From Metallosphaera tengchongensis (lineage in GTDB: Archaea > Thermoproteota > Thermoprotei_A > Sulfolobales > Sulfolobaceae), in contig NZ_CP049074.1 in NCBI RefSeq assembly GCF_013343295.1, forward strand, positions 1,655,501-1,719,500: a stretch of DNA of 64,000 bases, in the 5' to 3' direction. Below, in pieces: positions 37,688 to 45,136 of this stretch. The notes beneath the pieces are model-generated. The model was not told where the DNA came from and searched no databases. It saw only the letters and a list, made by a program, of their open reading frames with translations. The stretch's first letter is position 1. Every line of letters starts with the position of its first letter. A program made the translations under genes and the position numbers.

Positions 37688-38113
37688 ATGAAGTACCAAG
37701 GAGAAGTTAAGATCAATGCGAGTAAGCAAGATATTTGGAACACGCTAAACAATCCCGAACAAGTATCCTCCTGTTTCCCAGGCATAAAGAGCGTCACTAA
37801 AGAGGGAGACTCACTGAAGGTAGTAGGATCAGCTGGAATAGGGTTCATAAAGGGGGAGTATAAGGCTACCGTCAACTTCTCGGATATAAAACCACTTGAT
37901 AGCATGACTATCATTGCCAAGGGAAGTGGGCTCAACAGCAACGTTGATATTGTAGCCCACGTGAAGGTCGGTGACGGATCAATCTCTTATGACGCCGATG
38001 TCAAGGTTGCTGGTACTTTGGCGTCAGTAGGGTCTCGGCTAATGGATCCAGTTGTTAACAAGTTAGTGTCGGATCTGTTCGATTGCATTAGGGGTAGAGT
38101 TGAGAAGAAATGA
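37688..38113 (+). CDS. CoxG-like SRPBCC protein (CO dehydrogenase subunit G family)
   Basis: 141 residues with the CoxG/SRPBCC signature: N-terminal MKYQGEVKINASKQDIWNTLNNPE, then SCFPGIKSV, GSAGIGFIKGEYKA and a C-terminal helix with a Cys in LFDCIRG. CoxG proteins help to place or mature molybdenum-containing CO dehydrogenase or aldehyde oxidoreductase at the membrane. A second CoxG-like gene follows with an ATGA overlap. The neighbouring moaDE suggests a link with molybdoenzymes, but no CoxLMS genes are in the window. Confidence 0.88.
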   Translation: MKYQGEVKINASKQDIWNTLNNPEQVSSCFPGIKSVTKEGDSLKVVGSAGIGFIKGEYKATVNFSDIKPLDSMTIIAKGSGLNSNVDIVAHVKVGDGSISYDADVKVAGTLASVGSRLMDPVVNKLVSDLFDCIRGRVEKK

Positions 38114-38520
38114 CGAAGTTGAGTGGACAGGAACGCATAAAGGAGAAAAAGACGGCCCTTTCATTTTTTTCAGATTATAAAAATCTCCTTCAGTGCGTAC
38201 CAGGAATAAAGCAAATAAACGGAAAGAAGTTCGTCATTGAGGCTAGCTTAGGTCCTTTGAGGGCAGAGTTGACTGGAGAAGTAAAGAGCTATGAATTTGA
38301 GGGTGATGTAGTAAAGAACCTGCTAGAGGTTCAGGGACCAGGTCTGGTTGTGGCCATAAGAACGGAGGTTAGGTTGGGCGAGAACTCTCTTGAGTGGACC
38401 GCTGACTACACAATGGAAGGTTCACTAGCCAAGGCTCTGTCCAATACAATATCCAAGCAAGCTGAAGAAGTTTCCAGGAGAATAATCTCTTGTTCCATCT
38501 CGAAAATCAATCAGTCTTAG
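38110..38520 (+). CDS. second CoxG-like SRPBCC protein
   Basis: 136 residues with a similar order of elements as the preceding gene (CVPGIKQINGKKFVIEA, LGPLRAELTGEVKSY, EVQGPGLVVAIRTEVRLG) but a weak N-terminal strand and a helical end. It looks like a divergent tandem copy of the first CoxG, and both are translated together. The last 14 bases overlap the convergent GTPase gene. Whether both are needed as a pair is unknown. Confidence 0.8.
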   Translation: MTKLSGQERIKEKKTALSFFSDYKNLLQCVPGIKQINGKKFVIEASLGPLRAELTGEVKSYEFEGDVVKNLLEVQGPGLVVAIRTEVRLGENSLEWTADYTMEGSLAKALSNTISKQAEEVSRRIISCSISKINQS

Positions 38521-40069
38521 TAATGATACCTATTCCCCTTGTACGACCTTCTCGGAAAACGAAGATCTGTCCAGGCTCAACATACTCAGATCTAAACAGG
38601 AACGTCAATTGCACTTCCGCGCTGTCCCCTGTCCTGAGCAGTCCCTTTGAGATCTTGCTGAACTTAACGGCCTGCCTTATGGTATGGAGGTGCATGGTAG
38701 CTACGTATCCCTCCTTTATTGTAGTGGGGTGATGAAGGAGAATGACCTTGCTCCAAAAGCTCTTGACCGCCTGAGGCTTACTCCTTAACAGAACCATACC
38801 TTTTCTTAAGCCATCCCTATCGATACCCTGAATAGCGAAGGTGGCTATTGAGCCCTGCCCAACGGAGTCCACAAATACCCTGTTTAACTGTATACTCTTT
38901 ACTCTGACCTCCTTAAACTCGTTGAGTTTCGTGGGTCCTATAAGAAGGTTGTCATTAACGTTGACTTTCCCTCTAATGACCGAACCAAGGACCACAGTTC
39001 CTACTCCAGGCACGTTATAGGTCTCGTCAATGTACACAAGAGGTTCAGCTGCGCTTGGACCCCTCTTTGGGGGTAACAGGTTCAAGAACTTGGTTAAGAG
39101 ACCCAATCCCTCTCCTGTAACGTTAGACACCTTGAATATGGGTACGACCCTTCGCGTCCTCATTCCAATTATGGCGTTTAAGACGTCCCCCTCGTCCTCC
39201 ACTTCCATTGCGAGCCTGTTTATCCCTGGGATCTTCAGGACGTCCTTTATCTGTCCAATTATTTCCCTTATCCTCTCCTGAGGGAACTTATCGACCTTAG
39301 TTATGACAATGAAGATCGGGAACTTAAGGATTGTCGAGACCGCTAGATGTTCCCTTCCCATTATACTTAGCCCATCGTCTGACCCCACGACCAACATGAC
39401 ATAGTCTACCTCATACCCCATAAGTCCCTTCAGCGTCGTCCTAAGATATCTCTCATGACCCCCTAAATCTATGAGCCTTACGATTTTGGAGCTCTTCAGG
39501 GTAATCTCAGCTTCGTCTGTGGGATCCCTGCAACTTGGGTTAACTGTATCTCCCTCGCCGTTAAATCCCAAGAGCCTCATTGTGATCGACGAAGTCCTAC
39601 CACTTATGACCTCGTGGAGGTATCTGGCTACAGCTGCTCTTAGTGACCCGTTTCCGTCATCCAGCTTTCCTAGTATTAGGGTTCCCGTTAAAGTGCTTTT
39701 ACCAGCGTTTACGTGCCCCATGACAGCAACGTTCACCTGTACCGGAATCCTATCCCTGTGAAGTCTAATCAAAACCTCCCCGACGTAAAGGTCTTCCTTA
39801 AGTTTTACTATCCTCTTATGGGAAATCTTCGCGCTTATCATGGACGCTATTTTTTCCAAGGTCTTCATGGTGGACTCGAGATCATCTAGGGTGAGCCCAA
39901 TGGCATCTCCATCATCGCTTACTCCGATTATGTATATAGCCTCCCCTCCCCCTTCCTCCAATCTGAACTTCATCTGAGTTGCTAACTCCTGAAGCCTCTC
40001 TTCTCTAAGGTCGGAAAGAATAAGTTTATATTCTATTTTCCCTAGGTCATTTTCACGCGGAAATTTCAT
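38507..40069 (-). CDS. GTPBP1-like translational GTPase (EF-1A related)
   Basis: 520 residues. An N-terminal 110-residue region precedes the G domain (P-loop GHVNAGKSTLT near 128; DLGGHE near 215 in place of the usual DxPGHE/DTAGHE; TKVD near 270), then two beta-barrel domains like EF-Tu domains 2 and 3 (YNVPGVGTVVLGSVIRG and the C-terminal FRSEYVEPGQIFVFREGRTRGIG). This is the GTPBP1/GTPBP2 branch, which in eukaryotes rescues stalled or decaying mRNA complexes; the archaeal role is not known. It is transcribed divergently from zpr1. Confidence 0.9.
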   Translation of the reverse strand: MKFPRENDLGKIEYKLILSDLREERLQELATQMKFRLEEGGGEAIYIIGVSDDGDAIGLTLDDLESTMKTLEKIASMISAKISHKRIVKLKEDLYVGEVLIRLHRDRIPVQVNVAVMGHVNAGKSTLTGTLILGKLDDGNGSLRAAVARYLHEVISGRTSSITMRLLGFNGEGDTVNPSCRDPTDEAEITLKSSKIVRLIDLGGHERYLRTTLKGLMGYEVDYVMLVVGSDDGLSIMGREHLAVSTILKFPIFIVITKVDKFPQERIREIIGQIKDVLKIPGINRLAMEVEDEGDVLNAIIGMRTRRVVPIFKVSNVTGEGLGLLTKFLNLLPPKRGPSAAEPLVYIDETYNVPGVGTVVLGSVIRGKVNVNDNLLIGPTKLNEFKEVRVKSIQLNRVFVDSVGQGSIATFAIQGIDRDGLRKGMVLLRSKPQAVKSFWSKVILLHHPTTIKEGYVATMHLHTIRQAVKFSKISKGLLRTGDSAEVQLTFLFRSEYVEPGQIFVFREGRTRGIGIITKTD

Positions 40070-40130
40070 ATTGGGGATACGCTCTAATATGTAAGTAGTA
40101 ATAATACCAAATAAACTTTGGTTGATAGGT

Positions 40131-40637
40131 ATGGAACCTCAACTAATAATGGATGAGCGTTTTAAGTGCCCTGTATGTGGTAATGAGTCTCTTCAGGCTA
40201 AGGATTACGTTTATGAGACTCCCACAGGTAAGGTAATTTTGTCCAACTGGGAGTGCGAAACATGTCACTTTAGATACAGAGACGTTAAGCCCTATGAGAC
40301 AGGGTCACCAACCAGACTCGAGCTACTGGTTTCCACAGATGGCGATCTCTCCTCGGTCGTGTACAGGTCAGCCTTTGCCTCCTTAATTATTCCTGAGTTG
40401 GGCGTGGAAGTTCAACCAGGTTCCTCTTATCAGGGTTTAGTCTCTACCATAAGGGGAGTCTTGGAGGTTATCGTGGACAATCTAGGTACAATGTGCAGGG
40501 GTAAGAAGTGCGGAAAAATTAGAGATGCCATGGAAGGAAAAGTAACCTTTACTTTCATCTTGGAGGATCCTTCAGGAACTAGCTTCATAAAAAATGAGAA
40601 GGTAAAGGTTACTCAACCTTTATATCCTTCCCAGTAG
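40131..40637 (+). CDS. ZPR1-type zinc-finger protein
   Basis: 168 residues with one ZPR1 module: CPVCGNESLQ...CETCHFRYRDVKP (Cys4 zinc finger) followed by the beta domain RLELLVSTDGDLSSVVYRS. Eukaryotic ZPR1 has two such modules and binds EF1A; archaeal proteins have one. The ATG at 40131 has GGT ahead. It is divergent to an EF1A-related GTPase (start 40069), and its last 29 bases overlap the hsp20 gene tail to tail. Confidence 0.87.
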   Translation: MEPQLIMDERFKCPVCGNESLQAKDYVYETPTGKVILSNWECETCHFRYRDVKPYETGSPTRLELLVSTDGDLSSVVYRSAFASLIIPELGVEVQPGSSYQGLVSTIRGVLEVIVDNLGTMCRGKKCGKIRDAMEGKVTFTFILEDPSGTSFIKNEKVKVTQPLYPSQ

Positions 40638-41121
40638 CTACTGCCTTCTTCTTGAGAATGACCTCCAAGACGCCGTTCTTGTAATTTGCCTTAGCTGTGT
40701 TCTCATCAACTGGTGCTGGTAGCTCAACTTCCTTATAGTATTTCTTGTCCTGGGCGTTAGCTGATATTACTAACATGTTGTTGTTAACCTTAACCTTAAT
40801 GTCGTTCTTATCCACTCCAGGAACTTCAGCCACTACTCTGATCTCATCTCCCTTCTCAATGACGTCCACTAGTGGCTCTCTCTCCTCGCTAAGCAGAGGT
40901 TTGTTTCCAAGTCTCTTCACGTTACCGAACTCCTCTACCACCGGCTTACCGTCTGGTCCCATGGTTACCTTAAATCCGTACACGTAGGGTCCGTAAGTCT
41001 TAACCTCCCCTTTGGCAGCTGACCTGAAGAATTCCCTCTCCATGTTTTCGAACTCTTCCTCTATTTGCCTTATGAGGTCATCAAAGTATTCGAATATATC
41101 TTTAGACCTCTTGGTGGGCAT
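40609..41121 (-). CDS. Hsp20-family small heat-shock protein
   Basis: 170 residues. The N-terminal 75 are charged and helical; the alpha-crystallin domain covers about residues 80-168 (PLVDVIEKGDEIRVVAEVPGV, IKVKVNNNMLVISA, YYKEVELPAPVDENTAKANYKNGVLEVILKK). These proteins form oligomers that hold unfolding proteins. The I-x-I tail of many sHsps is absent. Own promoter in the 74-base gap after the epimerase gene. Confidence 0.92.
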   Translation of the reverse strand: MPTKRSKDIFEYFDDLIRQIEEEFENMEREFFRSAAKGEVKTYGPYVYGFKVTMGPDGKPVVEEFGNVKRLGNKPLLSEEREPLVDVIEKGDEIRVVAEVPGVDKNDIKVKVNNNMLVISANAQDKKYYKEVELPAPVDENTAKANYKNGVLEVILKKKAVATGKDIKVE

Positions 41122-41151
41122 TGATAATCACCGAATATATACTAGATTGTG

Positions 41152-41160
41152 AAAATATAA
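41152..41160 (-). promoter_or_regulatory. probable TATA box of hsp20
   Basis: On the minus strand the box reads TTATATTTT about 34 bases before the ATG at 41121. A second AT box (AGTATATATTC, 41133-41143) is too near the ATG to be the main promoter unless transcription starts inside the gene. Confidence 0.4.
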
Positions 41161-41195
41161 AATTAACGCCAAAAGTTTAAACTGTATCAAACGAT

Positions 41196-41618
41196 TCAGT
41201 GACTCTCCTGCACCAACTCGAGTAGAAGCCCCATTACGCTCTTGGGATGAACGAACGCCACTAGGTGCCCCCTTGCTCCCTTCCTTGGCTTCTTATCTAT
41301 CAACGTTAACCCCTTCCCCTCGAGATCCCGTAGAGAACTCTCTATGTCTTCAACCTTCACTGCTAAATGGTGCATACCCTGACCTCTGCTTTTGAGGAAT
41401 TTCGCCACAGTGTTGTTTTGATCTTCGTGGTTCATGGGCTCCATTAGCTCCACTGCGGTTTTTCCATCCCTGCCCACTAGGAAAGCCACCTTTATCCCTC
41501 TATCTGGTAGGTCCTCCCTGTGAACGAGCTTCATTCCCACCTTATCCTCGTACAAACTTATGGCTTCTTCCAGATTTTCCACTGCTACACCTACGTGATC
41601 TATGTCCAGAGTATCCAT
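41196..41618 (-). CDS. methylmalonyl-CoA epimerase
   Basis: 140 residues of the VOC/glyoxalase fold in two beta-alpha-beta-beta-beta modules: DIDHVGVAVENLEEA with the first metal His near 8, AVELMEPMNHEDQ, GMHHLAVKVEDIES with another His near 88 and the C-terminal VAFVHPKSVMGLLLELVQ with Glu. It interconverts (S)- and (R)-methylmalonyl-CoA. It is divergent to the mutase gene across 90 bases, so both enzymes of the propionyl-CoA to succinyl-CoA branch are side by side. Confidence 0.94.
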   Translation of the reverse strand: MDTLDIDHVGVAVENLEEAISLYEDKVGMKLVHREDLPDRGIKVAFLVGRDGKTAVELMEPMNHEDQNNTVAKFLKSRGQGMHHLAVKVEDIESSLRDLEGKGLTLIDKKPRKGARGHLVAFVHPKSVMGLLLELVQESH

Positions 41619-41708
41619 GGTAATCTGTGATGATTTTTCCTATTTAAGTTTAAGCAAAAAGCAAAGGTTATATACTGTATAAACAAAATGTAGCTGGGTA
41701 TTCCTTAC

Positions 41709-43370
41709 ATGGTTACTCAGGATAGAATTAAGGACTGGGAAAGTAAATTACTTACTCCTTGGATATCTAAAAGAAAAGAGCGAAAAACAAGATTTCTGAC
41801 ACCATCAAATATTGAAGTCAAAGCGCTTTACACACCTCTAGATGTTAAGGGAGAGTACGAGGAGAGGATCGGCTTCCCAGGGGAGTACCCCTACACTAGG
41901 GGAATATACCCCAACATGTACAGGGGGAGAATATGGACCATAAGGCAGTACGCAGGGTTTGGATCAGCGGAGGACACCAACTCTAGGTTCAGGAAGCTTT
42001 TGGAAGCAGGACAAACTGGGCTCAGCATGGCTCTGGATCTCCCAACACAGTTGGGGCTCGATCCAGACAACGAGTTGGCGTTTACTGAGGTCGGGGTTGT
42101 GGGCGTCTCCATGTTCCACTGGAAGGAGATGGATCTCGTGACCAGCGGAATTCCGCTCAACAAGGTCTCAACGTCAATGACCATTAACGCTACTGCAATG
42201 GAGCTTCTATCCATGTACGTAGCTACTGCAGAGAGTAGGGGGGTGAATCTCAACGAAATAGACGGCACTGTCCAGAACGACATACTTAAGGAGTACATTG
42301 CCAGGAAGAACTTCATCTATCCCCCTGAACCTTCAATGAGGTACGCTGTTGACATAATCGAGTATTCCTACAAGAACGTACCGAAGTGGCACCCAATTAG
42401 TATAAGCGGATACCACATAAGGGAAGCTGGCGCGGATGCGGTGCTGGAGGTAGCATTCACCCTAGCCGATGGAATCGAGTACGTGAGAAAGACCGTGGAA
42501 AGGGGAATTCCGGTGGACGATTTCGCACCCACGCTATCGTTCTTCTTCGCTGGTTACACCAACCTGTTTGAGGAAGTCGCCAAATTTAGGGCTGCCAGGA
42601 GAATGTGGGCAAAGATCATGAGGGACATGTTCAATGCCAAGAAGCAGGACTCCCTCACGCTTAAGTTCCACACCCAAACTGGTGGGGCTGAGCTGACAGC
42701 CCAACAACCTGAGATCAACATAATAAGGACTACGATCCAGGCTTTGGCAGCTGCCCTTGGAGGAACTCAGAGCCTCCACGTCAACTCCTACGATGAGGCA
42801 GTTGCCTTGCCTAGCGAAAAGGCAGCCAAAATCGCCATAAGGGTACAGCAGATAGTCGCTTACGAGAGCGGGGTGACTGAGACTGCAGATCCTATGGGCG
42901 GTTCATACTTCGTTGAGTGGCTAACTGACGAAATCGAGGAGAGGGCGTGGAAGATCATCGAGAGGATAGAGGGTATGGGAGGTATGATGAAGGCAATAGA
43001 GAGGGGGTTCCCTCAGGCTGAGATCGCTGAGAGTGCCTACAGGCTTCAAAAGAGGATCGAGGAAGGTGAGACAGTGAAGGTGGGGATAAACATGTCCTAT
43101 GAGCCTGATTGGATAGGCACCACGGAGATTTTCAGGGTTAGACCCGAAGTGAGGGAGAGAGTACTGAATAGGTTAAAGAAGTACAAGAGCGAGAGGGACG
43201 AAATGAAGGTAAGGGACTCGTTGAACTCGTTGAGGAAGATGGCAGAAAAAGATAACGTGAACATCTTCCCGTACGTTTTAAATGCCATTAAGAAAGGTTG
43301 CACTGTGGGGGAGACAAGCAGGGCTCTAAGGGAAGTTTGGGGAGAATATAAGGAACCCGTTGTTTTCTAA
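41709..43370 (+). CDS. methylmalonyl-CoA mutase large subunit (catalytic domain only)
   Basis: 553 residues cover the TIM-barrel substrate domain of the B12-dependent mutase: YPYTRGIYP, GQTGLSMALDLPTQLG, STSMTINATAM, the YHIREAGADAVLEVAF stretch and the C-terminal GGSYFVEWLTDEIEERA. The cobalamin-binding domain (DxHxxG) is not fused, so it must be encoded as a separate small subunit elsewhere. In the 3-hydroxypropionate/4-hydroxybutyrate cycle this enzyme makes succinyl-CoA. An A/T box GTATAAAC at 41677-41684 gives a promoter about 28 bases ahead of the ATG. Confidence 0.95.
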   Translation: MVTQDRIKDWESKLLTPWISKRKERKTRFLTPSNIEVKALYTPLDVKGEYEERIGFPGEYPYTRGIYPNMYRGRIWTIRQYAGFGSAEDTNSRFRKLLEAGQTGLSMALDLPTQLGLDPDNELAFTEVGVVGVSMFHWKEMDLVTSGIPLNKVSTSMTINATAMELLSMYVATAESRGVNLNEIDGTVQNDILKEYIARKNFIYPPEPSMRYAVDIIEYSYKNVPKWHPISISGYHIREAGADAVLEVAFTLADGIEYVRKTVERGIPVDDFAPTLSFFFAGYTNLFEEVAKFRAARRMWAKIMRDMFNAKKQDSLTLKFHTQTGGAELTAQQPEINIIRTTIQALAAALGGTQSLHVNSYDEAVALPSEKAAKIAIRVQQIVAYESGVTETADPMGGSYFVEWLTDEIEERAWKIIERIEGMGGMMKAIERGFPQAEIAESAYRLQKRIEEGETVKVGINMSYEPDWIGTTEIFRVRPEVRERVLNRLKKYKSERDEMKVRDSLNSLRKMAEKDNVNIFPYVLNAIKKGCTVGETSRALREVWGEYKEPVVF

Positions 43371-43906
43371 TTACTCATCCTAGAGAAGATCTCGTGAAGT
43401 TCGAAGTAGACTTCCTTTTTCGAGACAGGTGCGTTGGGATCCGTACGGACAACCTCCCATTTGTCCCAAGGGAAAATTATCCACTTCCCTACTTCCTCAC
43501 CGTAATAATCTGGGATCTTCCTAGACCAAGGTTTAACGTAGATCGTTGCTGTCCTTATGACAGCAGGGGAGAACATTGAGATAACGTTAGTAACAGCCTC
43601 TAAGGTCTCTCCGGTGTCAGATACGTCATCCACTATCAAGACCCTCTTGTTCTCCAGGTCATTTGCGTAGACAGCTTTTATCACAGGCCTACTCCCCGTC
43701 TGTCCGACATCTCTATAGAATTTAATATCAATATATTTAATATTTTTCATATTCAAGATATCGGAGAAAAGCTTAGCTGGTATAACACCCCCAGTAAGTA
43801 TGGCAACTATGGCATTGGGCAGGAACTGGTCCTGTGCCATCCTCCTCGCTATTCTTAGTATTTGGTCCTCTATGTTTTCCCATGTCGGGGTGAAGAACTC
43901 AGCCAT
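43367..43906 (-). CDS. purine phosphoribosyltransferase-like protein (gpT-type)
   Basis: 179 residues with the PRPP loop VLIVDDVSDTGETLEA near 88, a hood strand PNAIVAILTGGVIPAK near 30 and a C-terminal KWIIFPWDKWEVVR motif resembling the xanthine/hypoxanthine group of archaeal transferases. It would salvage a purine base. Its stop overlaps the convergent mutase gene by 4 bases and its ATG overlaps the gene upstream by 8. Substrate cannot be assigned. Confidence 0.87.
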   Translation of the reverse strand: MAEFFTPTWENIEDQILRIARRMAQDQFLPNAIVAILTGGVIPAKLFSDILNMKNIKYIDIKFYRDVGQTGSRPVIKAVYANDLENKRVLIVDDVSDTGETLEAVTNVISMFSPAVIRTATIYVKPWSRKIPDYYGEEVGKWIIFPWDKWEVVRTDPNAPVSKKEVYFELHEIFSRMSN

Positions 43907-44987
43907 TAATGGTCACCAAAGGGACTTCTATCTCCTCCTTGAAGAGACCTCCGTGATGACCTTTAAGTCTTGCGTAATTGGACTTCTCCCTAAAGTTGAA
44001 AATGTATGCGGTGTAGTCCAAGGGAACCGCCCCGTAGTCTGGTAAAGCGCTCTGATCCCCTTTTCCACCAAGAATTTGGAAGAGCTCCTCCTTAGTGAAG
44101 ACCTTTAGGTTGTACTTTCCATGTATGTAAGTTTTCATATCATATCTGGTCCTAAGGAAGACCGCCCTGGAATCACCGTAAGGTGGCAACTCCAGCATGG
44201 ATAGTAACTCCTCATCCTTGTCAAGCTCTACTAAACCCCTGGTTTCCACTAGACCGTGATCCGCAGTTATTAGGGTTGTATATTCCTTGACGTCCTTGAG
44301 GAGAGAGTAGAACTTCATGAATATCTCTCTGGCTGAGGCCAGTGTAGGGTCTGCGTATGGACCGTACTTATGGGCTAAGGAATCCACATCGGGTATGTAG
44401 ACGTAAATGAACTTGTACTTCTTTTCTATGATTGACCTGAGAGACTCATATGCGTCCCAAACGTTCAGGTAAGTTTTAGTCTCCTGGACCTTTCCTTGAA
44501 CCACTTTGGTGAACTCTGTGTTCTCTATACCTGCAGGCAAAACTGCAGCAGTTCCCTCGTTGACTTGCCAGAGATAACCTTTCGAGTTCGGGAACGCCTT
44601 CTCAAATGGCATTCCATTGGAGAGGGAGTCCCTCTGACTTTCTGAGGGGTGGTTATACCTAAGCGAGTTAACTATCCCACCTAGGCTCTTGACAAATGTG
44701 TTGTATCCCAGAACCCCATGCTGTGAAGGTGTCTTAGCTGTAAAAAGAGTGGTCAATGTGGTTGAGGTAGTGGATGGGAACACTCCGTGGATTTTAGTCG
44801 CCTCTTTAACCTCACCCAAAGCCCTCTCCATGATGTTCCAACCGAAGCCGTCCATAAGAAGGAGAATTAGTCTCTCACCCTGTATCTCAATCCTTGAATC
44901 GCATTGGGTCTGTATCCCCAACCAGCTCGCAATGCCACAACCTAGGGAGTAAAGATTCCTGCCATAGTTAGGCTGTTCCAATTCCAT
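43899..44987 (-). CDS. alkaline-phosphatase-superfamily nucleotide pyrophosphatase/phosphodiesterase
   Basis: 362 residues with the metal and nucleophile residues of the type I phosphodiesterase family: LLLMDGFGWNIM (Asp near 41), STTSTTLTTLF (Thr nucleophile near 82), VYIPDVDSLAHKYGPYAD (Asp/His pair near 200) and TADHGLVETRG (Asp-His near 240). There is no signal peptide, so it probably acts inside. In archaea such proteins hydrolyse nucleotide or phospholipid esters. It overlaps the phosphoribosyltransferase by 8 bases, a hint of nucleotide metabolism. Confidence 0.88.
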   Translation of the reverse strand: MELEQPNYGRNLYSLGCGIASWLGIQTQCDSRIEIQGERLILLLMDGFGWNIMERALGEVKEATKIHGVFPSTTSTTLTTLFTAKTPSQHGVLGYNTFVKSLGGIVNSLRYNHPSESQRDSLSNGMPFEKAFPNSKGYLWQVNEGTAAVLPAGIENTEFTKVVQGKVQETKTYLNVWDAYESLRSIIEKKYKFIYVYIPDVDSLAHKYGPYADPTLASAREIFMKFYSLLKDVKEYTTLITADHGLVETRGLVELDKDEELLSMLELPPYGDSRAVFLRTRYDMKTYIHGKYNLKVFTKEELFQILGGKGDQSALPDYGAVPLDYTAYIFNFREKSNYARLKGHHGGLFKEEIEVPLVTING

Positions 44988-44995
44988 GGGATAAT

Positions 44996-45020
44996 GTTTA
45001 AAACAGGAATTATTATAAAC
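44996..45020. promoter_or_regulatory. face-to-face TATA boxes between divergent genes
   Basis: On the plus strand GTTTAAAAC (44996-45004) is about 27 bases before the ATG at 45027. On the minus strand GTTTATAAT (45011-45020 region) is about 28 bases before the ATG at 44987. The two boxes overlap in the same 25-base stretch, so the promoters are likely to compete. Confidence 0.5.
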
Positions 45021-45026
45021 TAGCTT

Positions 45027-45131
45027 ATGCCAATTCAGGAGATTTTAGTGGACATGGTTTACGTTGCCATGGGTCTCACCCTGGTGGCAGTGGCCCTCTC
45101 CGTTATAGCGTGGTTGGGCTCCAGGAAGTGA
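45027..45131 (+). CDS. 34-residue single-pass membrane protein (unannotated-size gene)
   Basis: An ATG frame of 34 codons and a TGA stop gives a polar N-terminus (MPIQEILVDMVYVAM), a hydrophobic stretch of about 18 residues (GLTLVAVALSVIAWLG) and a basic end (SRK). It has a promoter box at proper distance and ends 5 bases before the oxidoreductase ATG, so it is probably the first gene of that operon. Too short for most gene finders. The call as a real gene is a judgement from composition and position; no family is recognised. Confidence 0.6.
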   Translation: MPIQEILVDMVYVAMGLTLVAVALSVIAWLGSRK

Positions 45132-45136
45132 AGTAA

